Positions 11,682 through 24,945 of a stretch of 64,000 nucleotides of DNA are shown here, in pieces (within the stretch, counting starts at the first letter, position 1; each line of letters starts with the position of its first letter). The notes under the pieces were generated by a model, which did not search any database, was not told the origin of the DNA, and saw only the letters and a program-made list of their open reading frames with translations. The position numbers and the translations under genes were made by a program. This DNA comes from Auanema rhodensis (taxonomy: Eukaryota > Nematoda > Chromadorea > Rhabditida > Rhabditidae): positions 7,316,001-7,380,000 of the forward strand of contig OZ059897.1 in assembly GCA_964057225.1 (NCBI GenBank), given 5' to 3'.

Positions 11682-14600
11682 AAGGAGAAACGAATTTGGT
11701 GATTGAGCTCTTAAAAGATCATTGGGACAGATAGTTTCAGCAGTCTGGCCGTGTAGACATTCAAAGCTCCAGCGTACTATGAACATCTGGATAGGGTATC
11801 CAGAGGTTGTACGCACCCAGAATACAAACGTGTCCCAGGCATATGGGATTGAAAAAAAGCATAGAGGAAGAAAGATATTACATATAGTTAAAAGAACCAA
11901 GCAGTAAACGGAGTTATCATATTGAAAACGATAGATGATACAGATTAAACAGCGCAACTTCATGGATGGAATAGAATAAACAAAATCGGATGACGTCAGT
12001 ATTTGAAATATACCTCGTGAACGGTTGACATGAGGGACTAGGTAGTGAATGAGTTGACATGATAGTTGGCGAAAGCAAAGGGAAGAATACTCTTTGGCGT
12101 CGGTGGCAATGCCATCGCAATTTTAATCGCTTTGAAGCACTTTATGGGCAACAATCAAGTGAGTGCTCATGTGAGAAGGGCTCAATTTCTCAACAGGCTG
12201 AAGCCGATGTTGCAACGACACAGAAACCCGTCTTTGTCGTTCAGTCAGAACACAAAATCGCCGCAACTGAAGCAATCAGCTCATTTGCATAGTAAGAGGA
12301 GTAGATAAACAAAAAATTAGAACTCTTTTCCCAAAAAGTGCAAAGTGTAAGAAAAATGCTCAGCTACCACTTTATTCAAGGTAAAATAAGGCTTATTTTA
12401 GTCAACACCAGTACTACTGCCAACAGCTCGCTGTACTGGCTGGCTTAACAGACAACCAGACAGAAAACACGATGAAGGCACTCGCCAAAAACAGCTAGAG
12501 TGGCAGGGAACCCGATCGTTTGTGGCCTAATATTTGTCAAAAAGCAGTCAGAATATATTAGTGGTTAAGCCATCTTCGAAAAAGAACAAAAATGATTCAA
12601 TAGTTAGTTGAAAATAGTGGTTATTGCTTGTGAAAGGATATCTGAGCTCTACAAAGAAGTTAAGATAAGTAATAGGGTAACTGCTCGCAAATCTCAAAAA
12701 CAAAATGAAACAGGCGTGAGAGACACATACACACACATACACATCACAAAAACGTTGTGACGGCATATGTTGCTTGGAACTGAAGAACGGCCACACATCA
12801 TTTTCAAGCTGAGTTCATCGCTCAAAAAAATAGATTTTAGCGACAATCGGAGGAATGCAGGCTAAAGACAGCTGTGTCTTAAGGAATCGGTGAGAAAGAG
12901 GAAAAAGAGAAAGAATTGGGTGCATTACATCGCCAGCCTTTCAAGCACTGGAAAAAATGACGAACAAGAGCATAAAGAAAGATAAAATATCACAAAAATG
13001 AGAAGTAGTGACAGTGAAAATGATGAAAGAGACCAGAAGGAGAGAGGGAAAATAGCGATACACAGCAGCATTGTTTAGTGACAGCTTTTCATCATTGTGG
13101 TACGCAATCACGTAATCTTTTCAGTCTTTTAAAGTGCAAATATCAAAATGGATGTAAATTAATAGAGAAGTTCGGTAGTATGAGATACTAAAAGCAAGAT
13201 AATTGAACAAACAAGATAAGGTTGGAGAATTACAAAAAACAGCGTCCTTTAAAGCAATCACTAATGATAGAGCACGTGGCGCCAATTCAAATATGTGCTG
13301 CTGAAATTTAAATATTTTTTTTCAGAAGAGCAGACTTTCTGCAGATTGTGACGACGATTTGGCATTTTAAAGTTTTTCGTTTAAAAATAAGATGATGTAA
13401 TTGGTAAAAGTTACTTTTTTTATATAAAACTTCAATCAAATAGCATAATAATATGGAAAGCAAGCCGTTTTGTGCGATACAAAAACTCTAAAGAGTATAG
13501 ATTCGACGAAAAGTTTGAAAATGGCTTGGGCAAAAGGAAGAACATGGAGGCGGCTGAAAATAGTGACAATTGACATAAACGACGTCTTCTCACAATTGTT
13601 GCAATATAAAACATCGTCAATTGACAGAAAATAAATATACTTATTCAGTGTATGAAATAGTTGACACAGAACTGAGACCGGAAAGGTTAAGTAGGATAAT
13701 AAGCATTCTTAGCTCATTTTACGCAAACAGTTTTGAATGAGCATTACTCAATGAAACTATTCTGGTTTCGAAAACATGAATATTGAGCACAATGCTAGAA
13801 CAAGGAATATTCTTATTTTATAGTACAACACATAATGAAATAAAAAATAATGCCCTCGAGAAAAGGAGAGGGAACATTGTTAGATGACAGAGTTGAAGAA
13901 CTTTTTCAAGAGTTGGGGTAGCAATGAAGAAACATTGAAAACCCAGAGGACAAGAGAACGATTGAACAAAAAAAATGACGAAAGAACGTCTGGATAGCAA
14001 GTAAGCAGGATAAAACCAAAAAGTTTCAACGAATGTTAAAAGGAAATATGCTAGGAAAGGACCGGAAATGCAGAAAGTCAATATGATGAAAGCAAAAAAT
14101 ATGACGAGGAAGACGTCAAAAAAGTAAAAACTTCAGGAAATAATAATAATCAGTACGATAATCAAATATGCCATGAAGATGCTGGTGCAGACATGGAAGA
14201 GACGTACGGATAAACCAGTTCATATCATTTTCAGATAAAGAATGATAACTAACTATACGTGACTATATCACATCACGTACGTGGATTCTGGCTTTACTTG
14301 TAAGTCCGTTCGCTTTTGTTGTAATAAGCTAAAAACGATAAAAATAAAGCGAATGTAGATGGAATGTCTAAGCTTTGAAATGAAAGAAAAAAGAAGAAAA
14401 TGCTTTAGCTGTTTTTTGGGTGAAAACATAGCGCGTCCAGTCATTCTTTCCATCTATTCTTCTAGATCACTTCGTTTTTTGTGCCTATTAATCGACTAGA
14501 ACGGAATATAAAATAAAAAGAAGAAACATTCTTCTCAGATAAACTGAAAATCAAATTAATAGTAACCATATAGCAATATTCATATTCACATCAACTAACT

Positions 14601-17071
14601 ATATGGCCATATTATCAAGATATAATTCAAACATACGTCCTTTTGATGAAGACATGACTTCAAATGAAATGCTATTAACGAGGTTCATATGACCTTCAAA
14701 AATTATTCAAATGGAAAATGGATATGATGGTGTTGATGATGATGAGTTTATAGACAGATTTACTGCTAAAGATAGTCCTCTCTGTGTCAACTATGTAACT
14801 CATTCAATTCAGTTCAATTTTTTTATTTTCAAGAAATTTAGTTTATATAGCTATTTAGAAATTGAAACCAAGATCACAGAACATTTAGTTTGAAGAGTAC
14901 TGCGCCAATATACGAACAATTGATGTGGCCATGGTTTTTTTTTAATAAAAAAATACATTTTTGTATTCAATTACTAAGACTCAGCTGATCAGAATGTTTT
15001 AGAAACATTTTGAACAGAGGATGAAGAACATGACGATGATCATGATCATGATAAGGAGAAGAAGAAGAAGAAGATGATGATGATGAAGGAAAGGAGGAAC
15101 AAGATACGACGTATGTACGAAGAGTAACAATACGTTTGTATTTGATATTTTTAGAAAATATTTTAAAAATAATTTGTAAATGAATAAAACAGTGTGTGGA
15201 ATAGTCAAAAACGAGGGAGATTATGAGAAAACAAAGCAGTATCCTCCCGATCAACGGTCATTATATCTTTGAAATATTGTTGTTACAATGGGTTGAAGAT
15301 CAACATACTATTATATTATATATAAATAACAAGTTTAAAGTACATATTAAATTCAAAAAAAAAATCAAAATAACTGTCGATCTGTAGTTATTACCGTTGT
15401 TGGAAGGAAAATGTAATTTAAACACGGATGATTCTACTATTAAATATAAAAATCTTAATCAAACTATGACAGAATAGATGGTAAATAGCAGATATATCGC
15501 AACAACATGAAAACATTTTTTATTGGTTTGAGAACTTTGCTGCTATATGCTGTCTAGATAAGAGTTGCAACCAGCTCTGATTCGTAGAGCTGGAGGCAGA
15601 TGGAAAGAAGAAAAAGAACAAGAAGAACAAGAAGAAGAAAAACAAAACGAGAAACATGAAAGTATTCCATTTAAAACCTGAGTAAAACTTTGATAGTCTC
15701 TGGGGACTAGCGAACCTAAGTGTTCCAAGCAATTCAGCAGAACAAACTAAACAGACTTTAAGAAGACAAAGGATGATACGAAACATATTTTCGTTGTTCG
15801 AAAAATTCGTCAAAGAATTAAAGCTGAATAAGTTTTCTGGCTTGCGAACATTAATTTCTCTTATAAGCAATAAGACACTGAAAAGCGACGACGACGACGA
15901 CGACGATGTTGATGAAGAAGGAAGAACAGAGAGTAACTGATATAGAGTTGTCTGTTCAATCAGAAGCGGAAACAGGTTTAGAAAACGTTCGCTCGTTGAA
16001 AATGCCACAAGCACCAAAACCTCGAGAAAAAAAAGGTGGAAAATTCTTTAAAAAATCGGCCATAAAGTATGTATGGTTATCAATAACAAACTTTGAAACA
16101 ATACATTGACCTCATGCTGATGAGAAGTTGTAGAAATAGGCTGCATGCACATAGATGATACAAGATGGGCATAGGACAGTGTCCTTCGATGAAAAACAAA
16201 TGAATTGAGATAGCAAAAACTATCTTTCAGCCTTATGGAGTTGTGGATTTGACCTCGGGACAAGGCGGCAGGGACAATTGACAATGATTTCAACAATCTA
16301 TTTCTCTCAGCCTCTGGTGGTGGTCGTGGATACTGGACAGAAGTGAACTGAGTAAATAGGAAAAAGCCGATACGATTGACCTCAAACACGAGCCACTGCG
16401 ATGAAATGTGGAACTTGGATTGAAGTGTAATTCTCAAGTTTCCAAATGGCAGCACACACTGACCGCAGTCCATTAGCATGAGAAGAAAGACGGGAGGAAC
16501 GAGATATGCGTACGGCAGTACGGAGGATGACAGAGATAAGCCATAATAGAAATTTGACCATTTCCGGTCAAACAGCAGCAATGCATCAGGAGAACAGACG
16601 GAAGTAATGTTTTCAATCGGACATGAATGACAAGAGATGGAAAGAAGAAGCCGTCTGGTTATCGCCATTTGATGACCTCGAGACGGTTTTGTATATGGTT
16701 GAGGAAGGAGAAAAGGAAAATGAAAATTAACTAAGAAGATCGTTCAGAAAGACAAGAAAGAGATAGCTGTAGAGATAGGGTAAATGAAAGAGAGAGAGAG
16801 AAAGTAGAAGAAGCCAATGTATAGTGAGACAGATGCAAATCCTATCTAAGCTTCGTGCTCTCGTCTATATAAGGCATATAGTGATGTCAGTTGGAAGAGA
16901 GGAAGTAGACAAGATGTCTGTTGGATGAGTACTCAGGGGGGGGGGGTAGGAAGAGAAGAAGAACTAAAAGATGGCAGTTCGAAATAAGGAGATAAAGAGA
17001 GAGAACACATAACTATGAGAGTAAAAGGAATAAAGAGAGAACAAAAAGAATAAGCTGGGTACTGAGAGAGG

Positions 17072-17359
17072 GTGGGGAAAGAGTCAGAGCCTAGAGGTTT
17101 TCTCGCATCATATAATGGAGTAGCAAACAATAAAATGAGAAAAATCAATGAACACTCTTTAGCTTCTTCCTTTTCATTGTCAGCGGCATCTTCTGATCCC
17201 AAGGATGCGCAGACAGAATTGGAAAAATTGAGATGGCCAAAAGAGAGCTACAAGTGTCAGCAATATTTTGATGGGTGGCTTTCGGAAAAAGGAAGAAATG
17301 AGTTGCGGAAAGCGAGTGAAAAAAAGTATCAAATAACCCTTGTGAAGACCCACAGTTAA
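17072..17359 (+). other. possible 95-codon ORF, unidentified
   Basis: An ATG-started frame of balanced composition, including SLSAASSDPKDAQTELEK and CQQYFDGWLSEKGRNELRK. It is unlike the GA-derived frames around it. No family is recognised, no upstream acceptor or downstream exon could be tied to it, and it would lie antisense to the proposed minus-strand transcripts. Confidence 0.2.
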
Positions 17360-17643
17360 AGAATATAGTGTGAGAATTTCATGAAGAAAATGAAGAAAAG
17401 AAGGAAGAGAAAGAGTGGAAGAATCAGAAAGAGGTCGCGCAGACTGTGGGACCGTCGCCGTTGTTGCGCCAGCATTTCTTTTATCTTCTTCAAAGCAGCA
17501 CTTGAAGGAATTGCAACATATAGAACGCCGGCATTCTGATTGGCAAACAGCTTCAGTATTGAATAAGCTTCGGAAAATATATTCATAAACTGTTCGTTTT
17601 GCAATTGAGGCTGTTCAGGACCTGATCCCGCGAACAATCTCAT
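17356..17643 (-). other. possible exon on the minus strand, unidentified
   Basis: A 95-codon minus-strand frame whose first 70 codons (including QNEQFMNIFSEAYSILKLFA and ALKKIKEMLAQQRRR) look amphipathic and protein-like. It then runs into a low-complexity hydrophobic tail. It lies between the Patched start and the b5-reductase-like last exon, so it could be an upstream exon of Patched or nothing. I found no phase-compatible donor that proves a link. Confidence 0.2.
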
Positions 17644-18318
17644 TCAGCTTAGGCTCGCAACATCGGCTAGCAAAATGGACTGGAAAAGCAGCGGCTATAT
17701 CGTACACATACACACACACACACAGACAACCACATCAACGAACCAAAACAACACGGAACAGGGAAGTAAGATGAATGTAAAGGTGAACATGCACACATGT
17801 ATATCTAAGCTATATATTATACATTGTTGACCAGAAAATGTAGTAAAATACAGCAGATAAAGGTCATTTCGAGGAAATATTCCGGTTGGTTAAAGCTGTA
17901 GCCACAGCTATTCTCTATCTAGAAATTATTATAATCTGGAGCAATGCCGAGAGCTGTTTCGTTATTTTCTTTGGAAGGCCACAAAAAAAATTTGAAGAGA
18001 CAAATCAATTATAATCAACTATACATGTATAACAAAAGTATTTTTATAAATGTCTTATATCACATGATGCTTTGATTTTGATTAGATTATATAGATATAG
18101 AGAGAAAGGAATATAATAAGGGAAATGTCTTTAGAAATATGTTATATGACGTTGAACTCTTTGGGGTTGAGCATCGGCTTATCTAACTCTGCAGTGAAAA
18201 CCACATAATAGAGAGACTTACTGATATGCGAATAAAGAAGAACAAGCTAGAAATCAAGGAGCCAACGAAAAACGACGGAAATAAAACAAAAAAAAAAATA
18301 AAAATAAAAAAAAATATT

Positions 18319-19646
18319 TTAGGAATGGAAACGAATAATCGTCATGACGCCAGCCTTGATGGCGAAATTGATTGCATCTTTTTCGAACGTAGTTGGACCG
18401 CAGACAGCAACCTAAAACAGAAAAAGCGTTGACATGAATATCGGACATTATATCGAACTGTTGAATGAGTGAAAAGGAAAAAAATGCCTTTAGGATTGAT
18501 TTTGAGGTATAGAACAGACTTAGTGACATGGAAAATGACTGTGAAAAGGGACAAAAGTGACCACCGCTGTATCGTCGTCACGGTGAGAATAGGAGTGATG
18601 TGAATAGGATAACAGACAACGTTTGAAAAGTTGCTGAGGGAGAAAAAGAGAGGAGACAGAGATACAAGAGGAATATGCTGATATAGAATAGAGAATGGTA
18701 AAGGTAGAAACAGCTATAGAAAAATGTAAAAAAGTATTCAAAGTGAGTGAGAGAAGAGAACATGACAGTGAAAGAGAGAAAAGTGAATAAGTGCGGGCGG
18801 GATGCATAGATGATTCAAAATCCTACTCATGTTATTTCAAAAAAAAAAAAAGAAAAAAGAAAAAAAGTTTCGAATGAAGACACAGCAAAATACACACAAA
18901 CACAGTTTGTTGTGTTTGTTTCAGAATGCGCTTGGCTTGGCTGTACATGAATCATGATGTAGCAGGAAGGGAGTAGAAATTAGAATATTATTGGATGTTT
19001 AGATGATTTCACGTGAACTTGAAAAAGACGCAAATCTTATCATTTTATAGACGTTATAAACGGTAGATTCCTCATAAAAATCTGATTGAAATGGGAAAAA
19101 AAAACGAAAGATAAAATATTTTTTCGGAAACGAAAGAAGAGCAATTAATCATATAGATAAAGAGCAAAATTTCAATGACGATTCTGAAGAAGATGTATGC
19201 ATGCAAGAAGAGGAAAAAGACAGAATGAGCAAGTAAAAAAAAAAAAAAACATTGCAAATGCGTTCAGCTGATGAAATATTTACCGTATTTGTAAGAGACA
19301 GTGTGTGTCATCACTTATAAGTCAGAGATTGAGTGTTGTCGTCAGCTGTTCGAAAAAATGTTAAATGGTTCAGAAAATGCGTTGAAAGAGCGGAACAATG
19401 AAGACGATAACCACAGCTGGACGTACTTAGTCCCGTAACGGAGGCAGAAGGATGACGGAAAAGCTTTCAGCTGCTTTCAACCTCTTTGTCATCGATAAAT
19501 AGATGGATAATAGAGGAGGAAAGAAAATAGAAGAAATGGAGAGGAGTAAGAAAATAAAAAGAAAAATGGCAGACTATGAATACGTAATAGGTTTAACTTG
19601 GGCAAAAAAATGAAATGAAAAGGTCACGATTACCAATGTCAGTATT

Positions 19647-19694
<48 letters not shown>

Positions 19695-21001
19695 ATATTA
19701 AATCATAATGCTATAATCTGATAGTAGAATGAAGAAATAGTAACATGGTCTAGACTCATATGCTACGTGTGCGTACGAGAGTTGTCTCATACTTATTTCA
19801 CTAATTTCGGTGCCGAAAGACCGCCCTCATCGAAATTCTTCGTGTTGCGACCTTTGTGGATGGGAGCGGAGTAGGGTGGGAGAAGGAATGAAGGATAGGG
19901 TGCAAAGGCAAAAAACTAAATATTTGCCATTGAAACGGACGTTTTCTTTCTTGATGTCTATCATGTTTCCCCATTTTGTAATCGTTAAACGGGGAATTTT
20001 TCTACTTACAAGCTCAGTTCACTACAGGTTTACACGGACTACGTCAGCGGAAAAAATAATGTACAGGAAGGTGAGAGAAAATTCGAGAAATTGCTGAAAA
20101 AAAAAAGACAGAGCATTTGCTTCTTAAATACGTGAAACTAGAGAACCTCGGAACTCCGGTTGGTATTAACGTTAACGGCAGGTGTATTCATAAATATTCC
20201 ACTGTAGACGACAACGCCATCCGCTGTCTGATGGTATACACAGGTAGAAGGAAAGAGAAGATGAGACCGATTTTACAGATAAGCACAGCAATTCATAGAA
20301 AAAAGCTTTTTATAGCTCGTTGGAAAAGCAAACAGTTGTAGAATTACAACTTCAGCTTGTGAATCTGTGAAATGAGGAAAAGGGAAAGAGAGAGAGAGGT
20401 AGAGAGAAAGAGGGAGGAAGAGAGAGGGAGCAGTTGAGGAGCATGCAACCAATGTGCTACATGGCTTAAAAAATAAAAAAAATAAATTTAAAATGAAAAC
20501 AGGTGACAACTTAATAGATGGGCAATGCAAAAAAAATAATTTTATAGCGAAAATTCGAAACATAAGAGCAGGAAGCGAATGAGAGAGAGAGAGGGAGAAA
20601 GGGAGAGAGCAAGGAAAACATCAACCGTTCTTATGCGTGCATATATGCGAAATGGAAAGAGATACATGTACTCCACGTGTACCTCACGTAAGAAGCCAGC
20701 GTCTGCGTGATATGCAAATATTAAGAAATGTTATTCAAGATCACATCTTGAATTCCGAAAATGTGAACAGAATTTCTTTTCTTTTATAAAAAAAAGAGCA
20801 AAACGGTTCAATAAATTTTTCCATAATATTTCAGCTTTTCCGTTATTCAACTTTGTATATGAACAACAAATTAGACTAGTCAAGCTAAAACGCGTATAAG
20901 CGTATAGAGAAAAAGATTGAGGTAGTCGAGAAAATTACTTAAAGATAGACAAAGATAGATAGAGAGATAGAGAGAAAGAAAAAAAGAGAGAAAGAGAGAG
21001 A

Positions 21002-21038
<37 letters not shown>

Positions 21039-21231
21039 GGAGGGAACAGATGAATGTACAGTGAGAAAATACGTCCATTAAGCTTACACAACCAGGTGAC
21101 CTGAATATCTAATTTGTGAAAAGATGATTATTCTAATAAACGTAATTCTGTTCACATGGATGTATGACTGATCGCTCTGTTGACTATAATGGTAAGAATA
21201 TGCTGGACACAACTGGAGATGTATATAGAAG

Positions 21232-21317
<86 letters not shown>

Positions 21318-24300
21318 TTATGCTTTCGATTGGGTCAGATTTAAAGCATTGATTAAGCTTAATCATAGCTTATACACTTAGCAATATTCTTACATTTCTC
21401 ATGGAAACTTATGTGCTTTGCACACGATTTATATATGCTTACTAGTTATTATAAGCTTATTATTTTTAACTAAACCCTAACAACATTCGTAATATATATA
21501 TATTATCTTTATACTATACGTAGTTTGAATAGCAATTTCCTATACATACATATACACATATAGTACTATTTTGAAATAATTCTATTTTAGTAAAACTGAC
21601 AGTCAAAATTTGCAAATAAATACAGGTTAGCGATGAGAAAAGACGATGGAATCTTTTTTGCCGTAAAAATATGTGAAAATCTAGAATTTGATGTAATTCA
21701 GCTCACATGTAACAGATGTATTTCAAAACTTGAAACAGAGAAAATACGGAGAATAAGCAAACATATTCTATTCAAATGATGAACTTAACAATCAGATGAA
21801 CAATCAAAGTGTATGAAAGATGGAAGAACTTTTCCGATATTCACAATCTTCCTGTTCATCATCTTTATCATCATCGTTGTCGTCGTCGTCGTCGTCGTCA
21901 TGTAAGCAGAGAACGTGTGCAGTGTGTAGTGTATGTATGAATGTGCCGACAAAAGATTAAAGCAAAAAAAGAGAAAAAATGTTTGAAAAAGGGGAATACA
22001 AGAGAAAGAAGAGTCTAATTGTTTTCTAAGAACTGAAGCAAAAAATAAATGCGTACGAAGAATGTACGAGGAAAAAAAAGCTCAAAATCTAAGACGATGT
22101 CAGTCCAACGATTCAGCGTGCGTGAAGAGATGCTATCTCGTCTCAAGTTCATGACGTTCGATTGAATTAAGCCAATTATAAATTTGTGACAACATAACCA
22201 GATGCTCTGAAGCATAATGAGCACAAGTTTCACAAAAACATTCTCTCAAATAAAGAATTTCCCAAAACGCTTCAACTCCTGACTCTAGCATCATGTTTGA
22301 GGAAAAGATTACGGGAATTTATCATTACGTAAGAAGAGCTTGGTGTCAAATGCTACAGTTCCTAAGAGGAAATGAAGAAAGAAAAAAAGATTTTTACAAA
22401 GATCTAGCTGAGTGCTGAGCAAATGGGCAGAAAGAGTTTATAGGAAATGAAAGAAAAAGGGAAAAAAATGAAACGACGATCACTGTAATGATCAAAGAAA
22501 AATTTTCTTCACAATCTGCTGTATGATTATTCTGCTTCAGGTGATTTTTGAGTGAATTAGCAATGAATTTAATATAATTATAGTAAATGATTAAAGTATA
22601 GAATATGAAAAAAAAAGATAAAAAAGAATCTTCAAACAGAAAATAAAATAAAATAAATTATATATTATACTTTTTTCTTTCTTTTTTTTTCTTGGTACTA
22701 TAGTTATTCTTAGAAAATAATTATTTTAAATTATGATAAAACAATAGAATATAAAAAAAATCTGAGATTATAGTATGAAAAGCTACAATGAAGATGAAAG
22801 AAAAGAAGACAAAGAATATAAAAATTATCGAATGAGGTCGAGGAGGACTCGCATACACTGAATGATGACGATGGAAGACAAAAAAAAAGATGAAAATCAA
22901 GCTGCTACACATATCGTCATACAAATGACCATCTAGGTTAGAACGATAGGCGTAAAATGGTCTGTTCTGAAGGGAAGCACACGATGAAAGAAACGAATAA
23001 CAAAAAGAGAAACTGAATCCGTTGACAAGGAAGAAGGAAGAGAAAGAGATGAACGAAGTTGTAGGGAGAGAGGTGAGAAGAAGAACAGTAAGGGACAGAC
23101 AGAGGTTAAATTAAAGACACATCAGGTTCAGCTACGGTCATTTTATGGACGACGTAACTATTTGGACTCGTGTAAGTCCTTTTATGTACAGCGAAAAACG
23201 AAGTTTTTTCTTCTTTTCATCTTGTCTTAGTCTCATTTTCAGGGAGCTGCGGTAGAATGTACTCAGTGGTAGTAGTTGAACAAAGTTGAAAATAGATGAT
23301 AAAATAGGAGAGTTTTAGTTAAAAACTACTGGCAAAACTGAGAAAAGAAAGATAGATGAAGAGAGAGGGAGAGAAAGACAGGGAGAAAGACAGGGAGAGA
23401 GAGAAAAAGAGAAAACAAAAGCTGAAGTAACGATAGTAAACGTACAAGAGCATAAATCAGAGAAAAGAAGGGAACATGACCATCACTAGAGATGTGGAGT
23501 AGTTTCCTTCATCATGATGAAGTATTAAGATGCAAATTGAACAAACTATAACAAGAACCATACAAGGAAAGATCACGCGGTCCACAACGTCATGGCGACC
23601 TTTGCGATAGACCCTCCCATTGCTTGTTATATCCTAATGGTAAAAAGAAAATATATAAGGAAGGAAAGAGATAGATCAGTAAGTTGCTGGACAATGCTTC
23701 AAGTCATAGATCTTCGTTCCGAGAGACGTTTCTCGAAATCTTTACATACTGAAGTAAGGGAGATGAAGAATTGCTTGATATTATTGCTGTGCAGACTCAT
23801 TCTTGATGATTCATCTCAAAAATATTTTAAATTTTATCCTGCTGATACATGATTAGAGGATAGCAAACGAGGTAAGGATGTAAAAGAATAAAGAGAGAAA
23901 GAGAAGGGAGGGGAGAGAAATGACCGATTTATTTAGAGAATAGGATTCTGAAGAGAGGAAAGGAGGAAAGTGTTCTAGACTGAATAAGACAAGACATTTA
24001 CTTGCCGTTCTATTGGGCTTCATCAATCAACCAGGAAACGGTACTGATGGCTACCGGAAAAGAGATTCAAGGAGCAAGATGCAAGACGTTATAAAGAAAG
24101 AGAAAGATAGCAAATTGAAGAGATAAATTCTAACCGCAAGATGACTAATGGGCTTTCACGCTTAGCAGGTGAATGAACACGAACATCATCATTATCATCT
24201 GTTTCACCAGGAAAACTAGCAAACGACTAGCTGATTTCAAAATGAAACAGAAGAAAGAGAAAATAGGAACATATATGAACATAGCTGCCATAGAAACAGC

Positions 24301-24869
24301 TTCAGAACTGAATTTTTCTGTTGAAAAAACATCCAAACAGAGATAATAGATATTTAAGTTTTCTGCTCGTACTGGTTTCCAAGGTAACGTGACTTGCGAA
24401 ATAATAATATTGAGATGGGAGAAAGAGAGAGAGAAAAAGACAGAAAGAGCGACAAACTAAACGTCTTTTATTCTATTTTAGAAAAAGACAGAACGTTTAT
24501 AACTCTTTAGAAGAGTTAGCTACTTGAGAGAGAAATGTATACACATTTAGAGAGGAAGAGAGAGAAAACCTTTTGAAGTGATGCCAAAGTATAGGATAAC
24601 TTAAAAAGAATACGAATAGAGAGAAAAATATATTCTCTTAGCTAACTGGGCTCAAAACAGAAATTCGTCAAAGAAAAAATGCTTAGTTCCGAGATTTACT
24701 AACTACTTATACAACTAGATGAAGGCGTTATACGTAACTATTCAGAAGTAGAAGGTGGAGGAGTTATCGTGAAAAGTAAATGGACGAGTCTTTCTTTCAT
24801 TATATGGTACACATAGTTGAAGATTGAAAAGTGTTAGTATTAGTAGTAGTAAGGGAAGACAAAAACGGT

Positions 24870-24945
<76 letters not shown>

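Larger units (their letters stand above)
10428..18318. other. long purine-rich gene-poor region
   Basis: About 7.9 kb between the Patched start and the last exon of the b5-reductase-like gene. The + strand is strongly purine-rich with interspersed AT-rich stretches, a GA/GAT/GAC triplet-rich zone near 15050-15080 and 15888-15906, and an 11-base G run at 16936-16946. No gene family is recognised. It may be a 5' intron or outron of the minus-strand Patched gene. Several open frames look partly protein-like and are listed separately at low confidence. Confidence 0.5.

Noticed and set aside
15520-16017. A 165-codon minus-strand frame with long Ser and Phe runs
   Set aside because: Low-complexity translation of GA-, GAA- and GAC-rich DNA. 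The + strand frames there are also K/E/D-biased by composition.
16048-16668. A 206-codon open frame on the minus strand
   Set aside because: It is the longest frame in the gene-poor region, but it has no family similarity I can see, no consistent splice context, and hydrophobic/Ser-rich content as expected from CT-rich DNA. Not listed as a gene.
21164-21366. Frames of poly-Arg/Glu (+) and poly-Ser/Leu (-)
   Set aside because: Both are translations of the GA microsatellite. The same holds for frames over the arrays at 3703, 24873 and 36289.
24010-24060. A conserved-looking stretch with an internal inverted CGGTA...TACCG
   Set aside because: Considered as an extra exon of the b5-reductase-like gene, but exon 8 and exon 9 already join in phase and complete the family alignment.
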